From Pyrenula massariospora (lineage: Eukaryota > Ascomycota > Eurotiomycetes > Pyrenulales > Pyrenulaceae), in assembly GCA_021030905.1 (NCBI GenBank), contig JAGFMI010000003.1, positions 1,426,001 to 1,490,000 on the forward strand: 64,000 nt of DNA, written 5' to 3'. The first letter of the stretch is position 1. Every line of letters begins with the position of its first letter. Position numbers and translations under genes: made by a program. Positions 12,717 through 24,327 of this stretch are shown here, in pieces. A model generated the notes under the pieces. It was not told where the DNA came from. It made no database searches and saw only the letters and a program-made list of their open reading frames with translations.

Positions 12717-15354
12717 TCACAGGCCGAAATTAACGACCTGCAATCCCTGCTCAAACATCACCTCCATCCAGTTGACATCCAATGAGTGTCCCGTATGCAT
12801 GAACCGCTGTGTCTGCTTTTCGTATACCATCTCCAACACGTGCCTTGTAGTCGACGTGTTGGTTCCGATACTCTCTCGCTCCATGCTCTTAATCAAGTCC
12901 AAAGCCCTTCTTTTCTCAGCTCCCGAGTTTGAGGCTACTCCTGCCATAAAAAGCGGGAATACGATGAATCTCAACTCCACTTGTTCAGCAGCCACGATGC
13001 CCCCCGCAATGCGTAATATCTCGGCTATACATTCTCCGATTTCGTTGTCGAAAGTAGGTACTTCATCTAGCCGTTGCGTAGGCCACATGCTGGTCAAGGA
13101 ATAGATCATGCATGATCGGTACAGGGATGATGCATGTTCAAAGATCTGCTTCGGACGTCGTGGAAGAAGCTGTTGTTGCTTTTCCAAAGCTTTGACGTTG
13201 GGAACCGACCACATTTGTCTGAAAGCATCCTGTAACTCTTGGACTCGTCCCTGGCGATATTTGGCGTCAATGTGCCCTCCATGCGAAAGGAGATTCGCTG
13301 CGAAAGTGTGCTCAGAGGCTTCCTGCCGTAGTTCCCTTGCCAGCAGCCCTAGCTGAACAGCTAAAAGAGTTATATCGTAGTTCAGCTGCAAAACAATGGG
13401 GAGGGTTTCCGTCTCTTCAGCGTAGACGATGCTAGATCCGTCGGGCCCAAGTGGACAGAGATGAAAGCTTGGCGGAGGTATGATATCGCTTTTCAGCATT
13501 GTACCCACGAAGCCACCTTCTCCCACACCACTAAACAGGGCATACATGTCGATATTACATATCCACCATATCACAAAGGGGTATACTTCTCCACCAAAAA
13601 CTTCTCGACGTAGCAGGGCAATTCGAAGCAGTTGGGTCAGGTGCTGAGACCACAGATTGTGAGTTGATGGTTCGGCTGCAGCAATCTAATTGAAGCATGT
13701 CAACTTCACTAGAACAGCTACAAGCTTTTCTGATTGACTTGATGCGTAATTATTTCTGGTCCGAGAAGTCGCCAAATACCAAAACAGTATGCTGCCTGCT
13801 GGACAGGTTGATGAAAAAAAGGGTTGGTACTTACTTCGTACAATAGCAGTAAGAAATGTGTGAGGAATGTGCCATTAGACGAAAGGTCCTGTGCGCTCCG
13901 CAGATTGCTCTGGAGAGCAGAAGTAACTTGATGATAATGTTGTAGTGCCTCAAGATTTGTGACTCCGTCTCGACGTGACTTGCTGAGCGCCGCTACGGCC
14001 ATCATTGCAGTGAAAAGCTATGCAAATCAATCCATTAGTTGACAGCTCCAACATACTTGATCTAGTAATGCCTTACTGGTGGCGCAAAGGCTGCTGCCTG
14101 CTCGAATATTTCTGCTCCGGAAGATAAGGTTTCCGAGGCAGATGAGGTTGCAGGATCAGACGCAAATTGCATCACTTGCTGCACAACTCGATTGCGAAAG
14201 TGTTTAAGAAGGGGCGAATCTTCATTTTCATCCGCTGTGCTGGCACCTAAGGCTGCATCATGCTCGGAGTCCATGTCCATGTCTTCGATAGGCGACTCTG
14301 TTTTAAGTGCCTCTTTAGACAACAACGGAGATTCAGATGCTTTTCCGGAAAAGGTTCCTCGGCGACTAGTGTCTTCAAAACGGTTTATAATCACAGTCGT
14401 GTCATTCTCTGCAACAAAATCAGTGCTGTCCCTTCTTGTATCTCTTCCAACACTGCTGATCGTAGACACAGCCAGGGAGCCTCTTCGAAGGCTTGAACTT
14501 CTGGGGACAGATGACTCGCTAGCTTCATCGTTATACTCGGGAAGATGGGTAAAGCTGTTGGGATTCACAACGACATGGAAAGTGCCAGGAGAGCTTGTCT
14601 CAGCCTTCTTTTCGCGTTCTTCGTCAGTCGTCAGACTAGAGAATGGTGGTAAAGTATCGTCAGGCGTTGGAAACGTCGTTGCGGTCGCGCTTGTCGGCGG
14701 CGAATTGACTAAAATATCATTTAGGTTCTGAGGTCAAATATCGAGATTTCAAGAACCAACCCTCCCAGACTGCGCTGCTACTACGTGACACCTCGTGCAT
14801 CCGGTCCACCACGCGTGGTGTATCATCTCGAAAAGAGAGCCTTGGACTGTAATCGCATGTATGCCCAAGCCTGGTACATTGCTATATGAGATTTCAGTGT
14901 TGTGCTTTCTGGAATTTCGCATGAGGATAGCTCATACACCACAAGTAGGTCGACCTTCATCACATTTTACTATGCGCGGTCAGTCTTGTTGATCGTTGTA
15001 TTTGTCACGAGATCTGCTACCCTTTCGTGTCTATGGTTTCAAAAGATCGTCAGCTTCAAAGTAATTGATTTAAGTCGAAGGCGCATACCCTGCACGTCCT
15101 AAAGAGTTGTCAATGACACAGCGTCTCCTGGGACTGTTCATTACATACCAGCAACCAGTTCTTGAGCGCGGCGGTAATCGTGAGCGCGGTGGGACAGCAA
15201 CGTTGGTTGTGCCAGAAGTAGCGAGGTTGCGAGCAGAAGTTGAGGACGACGGGCTTTCATCTTTTGGCGCAATCACGGGCAATCGGACCTGCTGCTTCCT
15301 GGAACCATCACCCCGTTTACCACCCTCCATCACAAGGGAGACCGTGAGCGTCAT
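12717..15354 (-). CDS. Zn2Cys6 transcription factor with Fungal_trans_2 domain
   Basis: Eight coding exons are inferred: 15354-15149, 15098-15089, 15030-15021, 14969-14938, 14881-14761, 14708-14077, 14017-13835 and 13685-12717, giving 720 aa. A second in-frame ATG at 15330 is an alternative start. Joined, exons 1-5 encode GCWTCRTRKVKCDEGRPTC followed by GQCTRLGHTC, a perfect C-x2-C-x6-C-x6-C-x2-C-x6-C zinc cluster at residues 68-95. Exons 2 and 3 are only 10 nt each. The middle region is Ser-rich and acidic. From about residue 300 to the end, KHFRNRVVQQVMQFA, LFTAMMAVAALSKS and HNLWSQHLTQLLRIA define a Fungal_trans_2 (PF11951) regulatory domain. It should bind DNA as a nuclear regulator; target genes are not evident from the neighbours. 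The GTTGGT donor of intron 5 is unusual but preserves the frame. Confidence 0.9.
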
Positions 15355-17809
15355 TCGGGAGACAGGCTACCCATGTGTGGGTATCGCTTCGAGTGACTCG
15401 CAAGAAATCAAACAGAGTTATCAGAATCAAACGTAACGGGCCAATAGGTCAATGACAGTCTACGTCGGAGGCAACGAGCTCGACTGGGTACGCCTGTGGC
15501 AAATCAGGCAGAAGAGGTACATGGTCTTCATGGGCGAGGAAGCTGCCGGCTCGGAGGAATTTGAGGGAGAATATCTTTGTGGATCGTAGATCAGATAAAG
15601 AAGCTAAGATGGCTCACGGGGGAAGAAAGGAAATGACACATGATGTTAGCTAGCTAAAGTGAGTATAGGAAGCATATCATGTGGAGATGATATGGGCAAG
15701 CAGCTAACGAAGGGGGTGTTGCTTTCGGATATGGAGAAGAGCATGGGATTGGAGAAAGAGAAAGCGCGGGAGACGAGAGCTAGGGAGCCTTTCTCCGGGG
15801 TCCTACTGCTCCTTGGGATCTGGCGCCCGCGTGATCCGTGCATAAGTTTGAGCGGCGCGATGCGCCACTGAGAGCTAATCCGCTTGATCCGTGCATTTAG
15901 ACCTTGGTAATAGATCAGGTATCTGTAGATCAAGACACGATTTCAGCCCAGCGGTGTCTAGGATGGGTAGCGTTTCACGACCATGAGACTGTGGCTTTCC
16001 TTGTCAGGCGCTCCGGCCGCCAATTCAGAATCGAAGTCACGCATACGAGCTTTGACAGCTTCGCAGGTGGACATTGTCACGTCCCCTGGCGTCTAGATGC
16101 TGGCCTGGCCCAAGCTTCCCTGGTTGAAAGGATCGTCTTGCGGTCCCTGCCGAAGAGCAATATCAGAGGCATGGGAGAGCCACGTAGGAAGTATAAGTCG
16201 GTAGTCGCCGGAATTTTACGAGGAGCCATGACTAAGTTGGCGTTGAATTTGCTCCCGCGCAGGGGTATGAGTATACCCAGGGGTTGATGCGGATCGATCT
16301 CGCGTTGTGGCTTGGACCTGCTCGGCGCGTTGGAAGGAGAAAGTTGTTGTAGGTCAATGGTCGGCCATTGGAAATCGCCGGTCTAGAACCAATGGGGCGG
16401 TGGGGAGGATGATGATGGGTGTGGCTGGAACGTGTCGACCCGACGAACGCTTCGGCGGTACTGTTAAGTTATGTTGATCGGTCCGAATCTTATTTCGCCC
16501 ATACTTAGCGTCTGGCCGTGAGAATCTGCTTGCCTGGCGCCTCTGAGGCTTGGATTAGCATCTCCGGTTACACAGCGATGGTTTGGCAGCCGCGGAACAA
16601 AATCATCATGACACGGCAATGTGGTTTTTCCCTCTGTCGAAACGGTAAATGATAATGTATATTTTCCCTGTAGCTCTTCCCTGCACTACATTGCGGATTG
16701 CCGTCACTATGAACGTATTCCAACAATCGATCCGCCCGTCCATTCACCGAAAGCCACGAGATGCTCCGCCGCGTCAATCTGCACCCGCCACAATCCGTCA
16801 AATACTTTCCTCTAGGCCCAAAATGAAGAAAATTTTTGACGAAGATATGATCGACTCATAGTACACCTTGTGCTACATCGATTTGCTGCATGAAAGACGG
16901 TAGAGCCTGCCAATGGCTGTCAGAGTGCGGCTGCATTCCCGTTCAGGAGAGGTGAGACGCGGTAGAAATGAACGACACGCCCCGCTGCCTTAGCTTTCGG
17001 AACGCGCAGAGGTGAAGCGGGAGCTCTCGACCGAGATTGGTAACAGGTGAGATAAGGGTGTGATGATGTAAGTGGAGGCGATAAGATGGAGGGCGAGAAG
17101 AGGAGATGGGAATGGCAATGGCAATGGGAATGGGAAGAATGGAGCTCGTAAGCATTCGGCCTTTGCTCGTAGCCGCAAGGCTGGTTTCCGTGGATGAAGG
17201 GAGGCGGCAGGTTGGGGAGGAAGGGAGGCGAGGCGGCGCTTGGGCTTTCCTTTTTCTCTCATAGTCGCCGTTAGCAGAAGGGCCGCACCGGAGGGGCATG
17301 AGAAGAGCTTCGCCGAGAGCGCCGCCTTACCACTACCCCCAGCCCCACGGAATCCTCCCGGGACACTCCCATCGACAGCAAGTACACAGTCATCAGACTT
17401 ACAGTATCAGACGCTGAAGACCGTTGCCTACGACTATCTTCCCGGTCCGGCTATCATCTTCTGGTGCTCACTTCGACAACGGTCGCCAGACGCATTTGCG
17501 GGTTGTGTGACGGGGCAGGAGGTAGACTGGTGACAGGAGCTGTCCATGCCGTTCGAGACCTGTGTTGCTGGCGCAGCCACTTGCACGAGCGATTGGCGGC
17601 TTGACCCAACGCGCTTCCTGGCCCGGGTGCGTCAAAGATCGATCGAGAGCTCAGGTTTACCAGGGTTGTACACTCGCACCAGTGGACATCACACACAATT
17701 ATCAAGGTCAATGATCGAGCTACGTGTCTTATCCGATTGCTGTCGCTCGGTTCCGCCACTGTGTGTAATTTCGCACGAACAACTAACTGAGTACTGTCCA
17801 TCCTGACCG
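15355..17809. other. 2.45 kb intergenic region upstream of the Zn2Cys6 gene
   Basis: It separates the regulator's start from the ECM29 stop. The longest frame (15904-16287, 127 codons) has no family features and random-looking composition. Purine-rich minus-strand-like sequence and a short GGAATG/GGCAAT tract occur near 17.1 kb. The region may include a long promoter or leader for the transcription factor; I cannot support a gene. Confidence 0.4.
17107..17139. repeat. Short hexamer-like microsatellite
   Basis: About five imperfect 6-bp units of the form GGAATG / GGCAAT run head to tail (GGGAATGGCAATGGCAATGG and onward). It lies in intergenic DNA and has no visible function. Confidence 0.6.
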
Positions 17810-20800
17810 TCAATTGACTGCCCGACCTTTTTCAAGTGCTTTCTCCAGAGCCTGGCGCACTCCTCGAGATCGCTCGGAATCCCTCCATGTTCCGACTACT
17901 TCCAAGACCTCGACATCTCCACCAAAAGTCTCAATGTAAGCAGCCGCGGCTTCGGCCCTCTTGGTCCTCGTTGTCTCATTCTCCGCTTCTCGCTGTGCGA
18001 CAGGCCCGGCTTTCAGAATAAGCCGAATGAGGCTCCTCACTTCCCCGCGAGCACCTTTTCGGGAGTCAGACCCCTGTTTGGCAATATCCTGGCATAGTGC
18101 TTTGATGCCATCATAAAGCGCTAGACGCACGTCTCTGACATTTGACTCTAATGTCTTCTCGATTATCACCTTTCCAGGCGGCTCATTCGCGGATGGCATA
18201 CCCTGCTGCAATTGACTGGCTGCTACCATGGCATTTAGCCAAGTTTTGATAGTTGCGCGGAGAAGCGACGGTGAAGCGTGGTTCACGGCCCCACCGCCAT
18301 CGACTTCCATCTTGTCATCGACAGGCCCACCTTCATCCTCTAGGTCGTCAGCAACTCCTTGTAACACTACTAGAATGTCCGAAAGAAAGGATGCATCTTT
18401 GGCCGTGCTAACAAAGGCACCTGCCGTTTCGATACCGTGAGGTCGGTAGGCTGCATTTTGCCTTTTGGCTTCGCGAAGAATTATTTTTCTCGCATGTGGC
18501 CAGAGCTCGTGCCATTTGGAACCTACTTGATCCCTGAATTTTGCAAGAACGGTGAGCACCTTCTCCTTTCCTTCCCATGTCTTGCCTGAGAGTGCCTTTT
18601 CCAACACCTTCCATACTGCAAAAGCTTGCTTTTCGTCCATTTTCCCATCAAATGAGTTGATGAGGTTCGCGGTTGCCAGTGAGGTTGCGTGTTTGATCGC
18701 CCATTGAGGGGAATCGCCGTGTTCAACGATAAGACCAATGATCTCCGGGAAATACAGTACGACCGCCCTAGAGCCCCCAACGTTGTCTTTCCACGTTTTG
18801 TCAAACACTTCTCTCACTTGCTCAATATCGTCATTACGGCCGATAAAGCAAAGGGGCAGAAAGGCGCTTGCAAGATCCATGAATCTATCGTTCGCAATCT
18901 TTGAGACAGCATGCGCGATTTCCCCAGACACTGCACGGTGGGAGCTTCCCTCGGTGGTGAAATACAAGTTCTTAGCATAACGAGCAGTCTCTTCAAGTTC
19001 CGAATCTGTAGCCAGACGAGCGATGTAGCCTACTGCCATGGTATACGCAAGGCTCACAGATTCGTTTTGGTCAAGTGTATGTCTTCGAATAAGTCGCGTG
19101 AAGCGATTAGCATATGGCCGGAAAAGAACGTTGTGGCGTACAGTCAGACTAATGAGGACCTTGCTGCATCCAATCTTCGACGGAAGTCCAATAGCGCTCT
19201 TGACCGTCGATTCTAACCGTGTCATAGCTTCCTCCATTGTGCCACTATCGAAGCATTCTAAGCATCGCTCGATTGCTTCGGTGAGAGGGGAAATATTCAT
19301 GCTTGATATTCGCGCTTCATCTATTTTTGTTGCTGTCAAATTATACTTCTCGGCATTAAGGTGAAGATAATTCACGATTTCGTCCTCAAGTGAGCTTAGT
19401 GAGACCAGCAGAGTTTCCATGACATCGGGAGCAAATGCACGTATGGATCGTGGAGGGCTCTTCTTTAAAACGTCGATAAGCGTTGCAGTAGCGTAAAATC
19501 GCACTTCTTTTGCAGTTCCCGAGTCGATTTGGTTCCGCAAGAAAGGCAAAGCATGATTGAGCATCTTCTGGGCTCTTGCTGATGTACCGTCGCCGACCTC
19601 AAGATTCCTTAAGAGGAGATTGGTTAGAGTTCGACAAAGTGTCATGGCTGCCGTCCGAACCGTCTCTTTGATGTCGTCCATCACCTTGAAGCCTAGCGAC
19701 CATATCTCGTCAAGATATTTTTCGTATCGATCAATTTCCCTTCCTTGGAGGAGATCAGCCAGAGCATCGCAGCTTGCTTGCCGGACACGCCATTCCTTGC
19801 CGATGATGCTCTTGAGAAGATCTTCTAGAATGATTCCGAAATGTTCATTTAGTACGGCGGTAGAATCTTTGACCACAGCATTCCAGATGTCGTTCATTGC
19901 ACGCTGAACATTAGGATTTGGGTCAAATCGGTACCTATAAAGCTTCGGGTAGAACTTCTTGTTCTGAGCCAGATACGATGAATCTGCGAGAACGTTGCTA
20001 AGTCCGAAACGACCAAACGCAGCTCGCGAAGACCATATAGCGTTGTTCGCTGCCAGATTCATAAAACGATAGACAAGACTTGGTTCCCCGACCTCTGACG
20101 CGAGATTCATGATATCTTTGTATGTTGTCACCGAGCCATCCCCAGTTGGCAAGGCACCTGGTTCGAATAGCTCAGTATCTTCGTCAACAGAGCCTCCCTG
20201 CTTGACAATATTCGCCGTGAAGGACTGCACAAGATCCCGAACAAGGTCATCCCGGACTTCTGTGTCACCCATCTCAAAAACAAGGCTCAGACCACGCGAG
20301 CCGGTCTCTTGAACAACCTCATCACGATCGCTGAGCAGTCGGGCAAACACGCTTTGGCATTCACGTAGTTGGCCCTGCACGAAACGACATTCTCTGCAGT
20401 ATTGAAGAACACTGAGTAACCAAATTGAGGAGGCTTTCTTGAGGCTTGGCTTGGTGGCTCTACAGTCTTGAATGAGCTTTTCTATAACCTTGAGGAAAAA
20501 GTCGCTGTCTGGCTCCAAAGTGGGCCGCTTAGCATCAACGTCGAATTCGGCCACTGTCGCACTTGATGACCAACCTCCAACGGCAACACTAAGGGCAGCC
20601 CCAACAGCAAATTGCGTTTCTGGTTTCCGAATCTCGTGCAAGCTATAGATCCTTTCCAAGGCCTGCGTTGTTTTGCCGATCTTTGACACCATTAGATAGT
20701 AGACATGACGACCGAGAGCTGCAATTGCTTCGTCTCTTTCCTTTTTCGCGTCTGCCACAAGCATGTCAACGAAATCTTCCCCAGAGAGGAGATCCGATAA

Positions 20801-23212
20801 GGCTGTTCCACAAAGACTCAGCTGTCCAACAGCTTTTGCCGCCGAGTCCCTTAAACTTTGATCGCGGCCATCCCGAAGTATATGGCGTAGCTGTGCGATG
20901 AAATCTTTGAGCATATCATAACTAGTAATAGGGTTTCCTCGGAATAAAAGTCTGCTTTCAGCCATCGCAAAAAGTAGGATGTAACCATTGATTTTCACAA
21001 GATCCTGACCAACGGCAGTAGCCCATGAGGAAATAGTTGTTAAAAGCGTGGATAGCATTTTTTGACGATCTGGTAAAGGGAATGACGGATGTGAAACTAA
21101 TACTCCAAGCACTTTTGCTGAATTGGCTTGCATGGTCCGATCACTTGATAAGATAGCATCTTGAAGTCTGTCCGTATGCCTTGTAAACTTGGCCAAGATA
21201 CGGTTGGAACAAAGAGCAGAGAGGTCGGCAAGATGTTCGATACTTCGCTTGGATTTCATAGGCAGGCCATCAAACGCAGTTTCAATGAGTATTTCTGGCA
21301 CTGCCGGATCCATTGAATGGAGTGAAGATTGAACGGCAGACCTCGCAGCCCTGTCGGTGGCGACCAGAACATCAATACTCCGGTCCCAATCTGGCTGACG
21401 CGTGAGCTGGTCCCTATCTGACGCAGAAACAGCATTTAGAACAAGAACGTTCCGCAAAAAAGTGATGGTCGGGCCAAGAGCTTGAGAAAAGCGGCCAGAA
21501 GGTTTCCTCAGCTGTGCTACCCTCTCAGGATTGTTGAAGATAGCAGCAATAAGTCTATCAAGATCGGGAAATTTGTAATGGTCCTTACTGCTAGCAGATG
21601 ACCAGATGGTGTCATTCAAGGGACTTAGCACCCGATACCAGTATGGATCAAGGCCTTTTTGACCCTCTTCGACTAGCTCAGAGCGGTCACCGGATCCTGC
21701 CCCAATAGCCATTACATCAATCCATCGGCCATCTACATCAGAGAATGGGAGACACCTGTTCGCAAATCTGACTGTGGTGTATCTCACGCTACGTTTAGTC
21801 GGAAATCCAAAATCTTCATCAGGCTGACCAAGCTCCGCTTGCATGTTCCATAGTAGAAGAGGACGTATTGCGTCAATAGACTTTGAATCGAGATTTTGTG
21901 CCGATAAGTTGATAAGCTTTCCCAGTGCTTGCTCGATGCTCACAAAGATCTGGCTCGAAGAAACGTCGCAGCGTAGGGCAGTGAATAGCCATTTCACTAT
22001 GTCCAGATCTGGAGTGGCGTTGACCTTCGGTAGCAATAATCCAATAGCCTCGTATGCTTGACCTCTAAGATCCAATTCAAGCTGCGACAGGAATACTCCA
22101 GAGGTGGTGGAGCTCGGCCAGCCTTGAGATTCAATGAACTCTTTCAGACTTCTCACAGCTTTCGGAGCTATAGCTTCGAGGTGCCCTGGCTTTCCAACTC
22201 TTACCACCCACGCAATAAATCCAAAGATTTGGGCTCGCAGTTTCGCGCCCTCTAGTCCCACCAGCTGGCTGCCGTCCGATGAAAATAACTGGCTGTCAAG
22301 TATTCGAAGAATTTCAATAGTCCTTGAAGAAGACTCTTTCGATTTGCTCAGAAGATTGAGAATGCGAATCTGCAACTTTCGTCGCGAATTCCAATACAAA
22401 GCGAAAAGCTCAGAGACTGCGCTAGGATCCTCCAGGTCAAATTCCGATTGTTTGAACATCATATCCCCAATGTTCGATAAGGATTCGTTGGCCTCGGCTG
22501 AAAGTACGACTGCGGCCAGCATGCGTTCCGACGCAGTGAAAGCACTACTCGCTAGAAGCTTGGCTGCTGATATCTTCGTTCTCACTATTCTTTGTTGCTC
22601 CCAAGCAGCAGTGTTTTTAGTGAAGTCAAAAAATTCGACATCTTTTTGGTCTAGACCCTGTGATGGACCTTTCGTCTCCAACAGGAGAAACTTGACGAGA
22701 GTCGACGCGAGATAAGATGCACTGTCATGAGCGAGACCAAGGTCAGAGCGCAGCGTCGAGTCTTCATGACTGCCCCTTTCGGGAAGATCCCATAGCGGGA
22801 GCAGTTGTAGTAACAATCGAAATAGATTAGATGCTTGCTTGTCGTTACGGAATTGGCCGACGTCTGTCAAAAGCTGACGGAGTATGGCTACACGCTCAGG
22901 GATTGGGATTCGAGCGATTCCGCGCTCAAAGTATAACAGGTCGAAATGCCGGACAAGTGCATTGTCGTTCTCTTTGAATTGCTTGTATAGAGCGACGACA
23001 GGTAAAGTGATAGCCGAAGAAGTGGTTCGCGTATTGACGTGTTGGCATACGTCAATAACTTTGTTGCGAACACGCTCACTCGACGCCAACTTGAGGAGCA
23101 GAGGCGTTAGATAGGTATTCAGGATGTTTTCGAGCTTTTTGTCGGTATCCGCAAGCGCTATGCGAAGCTCGAGCTTGCCAACAAGGAGCAGTTCTCGGTC
23201 TTCATCAGCCAT
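17810..23212 (-). CDS. ECM29: Proteasome adaptor/scaffold protein Ecm29
   Basis: A single exon encodes 1800 aa, starting MADEDRELLLVGKLELRIAL with an ATG at 23212-23210. Length and sequence match the fungal ECM29 family of HEAT-repeat proteins. The N-terminal segment (LENILNTYLTPLLLKLASSE, then PERVAILRQLLTDVG) is the conserved ECM29 N-terminal domain, and helical HEAT-like repeats continue to the end, including a YRFDPNPNVQRAMNDIW motif and WRVRQASCDALADLLQGREI in the middle. Ecm29 binds both the 20S core and the 19S regulatory particle, stabilises or inhibits the 26S proteasome, and links it to other cell compartments. The lack of introns over 5.4 kb contrasts with the neighbouring genes. 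PRE4, another proteasome gene, lies about 10.5 kb away on the same strand. Confidence 0.93.
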   Translation of the reverse strand: MADEDRELLLVGKLELRIALADTDKKLENILNTYLTPLLLKLASSERVRNKVIDVCQHVNTRTTSSAITLPVVALYKQFKENDNALVRHFDLLYFERGIARIPIPERVAILRQLLTDVGQFRNDKQASNLFRLLLQLLPLWDLPERGSHEDSTLRSDLGLAHDSASYLASTLVKFLLLETKGPSQGLDQKDVEFFDFTKNTAAWEQQRIVRTKISAAKLLASSAFTASERMLAAVVLSAEANESLSNIGDMMFKQSEFDLEDPSAVSELFALYWNSRRKLQIRILNLLSKSKESSSRTIEILRILDSQLFSSDGSQLVGLEGAKLRAQIFGFIAWVVRVGKPGHLEAIAPKAVRSLKEFIESQGWPSSTTSGVFLSQLELDLRGQAYEAIGLLLPKVNATPDLDIVKWLFTALRCDVSSSQIFVSIEQALGKLINLSAQNLDSKSIDAIRPLLLWNMQAELGQPDEDFGFPTKRSVRYTTVRFANRCLPFSDVDGRWIDVMAIGAGSGDRSELVEEGQKGLDPYWYRVLSPLNDTIWSSASSKDHYKFPDLDRLIAAIFNNPERVAQLRKPSGRFSQALGPTITFLRNVLVLNAVSASDRDQLTRQPDWDRSIDVLVATDRAARSAVQSSLHSMDPAVPEILIETAFDGLPMKSKRSIEHLADLSALCSNRILAKFTRHTDRLQDAILSSDRTMQANSAKVLGVLVSHPSFPLPDRQKMLSTLLTTISSWATAVGQDLVKINGYILLFAMAESRLLFRGNPITSYDMLKDFIAQLRHILRDGRDQSLRDSAAKAVGQLSLCGTALSDLLSGEDFVDMLVADAKKERDEAIAALGRHVYYLMVSKIGKTTQALERIYSLHEIRKPETQFAVGAALSVAVGGWSSSATVAEFDVDAKRPTLEPDSDFFLKVIEKLIQDCRATKPSLKKASSIWLLSVLQYCRECRFVQGQLRECQSVFARLLSDRDEVVQETGSRGLSLVFEMGDTEVRDDLVRDLVQSFTANIVKQGGSVDEDTELFEPGALPTGDGSVTTYKDIMNLASEVGEPSLVYRFMNLAANNAIWSSRAAFGRFGLSNVLADSSYLAQNKKFYPKLYRYRFDPNPNVQRAMNDIWNAVVKDSTAVLNEHFGIILEDLLKSIIGKEWRVRQASCDALADLLQGREIDRYEKYLDEIWSLGFKVMDDIKETVRTAAMTLCRTLTNLLLRNLEVGDGTSARAQKMLNHALPFLRNQIDSGTAKEVRFYATATLIDVLKKSPPRSIRAFAPDVMETLLVSLSSLEDEIVNYLHLNAEKYNLTATKIDEARISSMNISPLTEAIERCLECFDSGTMEEAMTRLESTVKSAIGLPSKIGCSKVLISLTVRHNVLFRPYANRFTRLIRRHTLDQNESVSLAYTMAVGYIARLATDSELEETARYAKNLYFTTEGSSHRAVSGEIAHAVSKIANDRFMDLASAFLPLCFIGRNDDIEQVREVFDKTWKDNVGGSRAVVLYFPEIIGLIVEHGDSPQWAIKHATSLATANLINSFDGKMDEKQAFAVWKVLEKALSGKTWEGKEKVLTVLAKFRDQVGSKWHELWPHARKIILREAKRQNAAYRPHGIETAGAFVSTAKDASFLSDILVVLQGVADDLEDEGGPVDDKMEVDGGGAVNHASPSLLRATIKTWLNAMVAASQLQQGMPSANEPPGKVIIEKTLESNVRDVRLALYDGIKALCQDIAKQGSDSRKGARGEVRSLIRLILKAGPVAQREAENETTRTKRAEAAAAYIETFGGDVEVLEVVGTWRDSERSRGVRQALEKALEKGRAVN

Positions 23213-24327
23213 GCTGGTAAAGTTTTGCCCCTACGCGAACGTCTTGTTGAAGGCTTAGTTAGACCAAGAACCAGCATGGAATTCGAGGTAAAAGAAGCTA
23301 GGGCAAGTCTCCGCAAAGCATATAGTTATAAAAGTCCTCCAGTCATCTTTTCAGAATCCTTGCAGGATGATAGTTGACTAGGATTAAAGGAAAGGAGAAA
23401 AGATCCGTCGGCCAGCTAGTAATAGAGTCTTCACAACTTGGGCCCGAAGAAGCGAAAGGTGACGCGAGGGAGAGAACGTCTTTACAGGGGCAGGTTCAGA
23501 CTGTTGAAGCCAATAGTACAGATGGAATCTCATCGATCATCTTACAAACAATGTCAATCCTAAGGATTTAGACCGGAAGGCGAAAATTGTAGATGGTGTA
23601 GGTGCGTCAACTCTGATGCCTCCGGCAGAGGCACGACGCCAAGACCTGCACCTCCACAGGCTCACTCACCTGGAGACGTTCAAAAAAAATACACTCCGCC
23701 ATTGCACAACGAACATTTTGGTATTACGGGACGATATTGCTCCTATTTGGATCGCCACGCACTGCCGAGTTGCTCGATAATAAGGGCGTCGACCTGGAGA
23801 TTTTGCAGTGTTGAGGAGCCGTGGCTCTCATCGCCCGATCAAACACTTCCAGCTCCGCACAAGAGGCTCCGGGGGGAGGTGGAGTGCGGAAGCCCATGCG
23901 AGATACCCTCGATAGGTGGCGTGGCGCCACAGCCGGGCCGGAGAAGGGTTACGCGGCGGCGTCAGGTACGATTTCGACGTCACCCTCACCTTTTTTCCCT
24001 GTGCTGCCAAGGCCGTTTAAACAATTGCAAAACACGGCTCATTTAACCCCGGTGACCAATTCCTTGTTTCTATGCTTCGAATACTGTCGCCGAGGGCGCC
24101 TGACTTCCGCCATCAGTCAATGATGATCGTCTCCCTCACGTTCTAGAGCTCCCAGCGCCAGTTAGGGTCTTCTCGACAATGATGTTATCAGAGCGCGCTT
24201 TCCGCAACCTTGCGGTTTCGTGGGGCTAAGCTATCCTTTGAGATGCCAAAGTTGGCAGTGTGCAAGAAGCCTATCAGGCTCAGTATTGGATTGTTTTGGC
24301 TCGACGACACTTTTTGGACAGCGGAGG
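23213..24327. other. Divergent promoter region, ECM29 / glucosyltransferase
   Basis: This 1.1 kb stretch lies between two divergently transcribed genes. Frames of up to 114 codons on both strands are unconvincing. The glucosyltransferase frame stays open upstream of its ATG to a GTG at 24220, but no ATG exists there, so that part is taken as leader. Confidence 0.5.

Noticed and set aside
12717-15354. Secondary-metabolite cluster centred on the Zn2Cys6 regulator
   Set aside because: Neighbours are a PhoD-like protein, ECM29 and PRE4; no synthase, P450 or tailoring enzyme is present.
15904-16287. 127-codon plus-strand frame in the 2.45-kb gap
   Set aside because: No domain or membrane pattern, unusual composition, no splice partner exons found.
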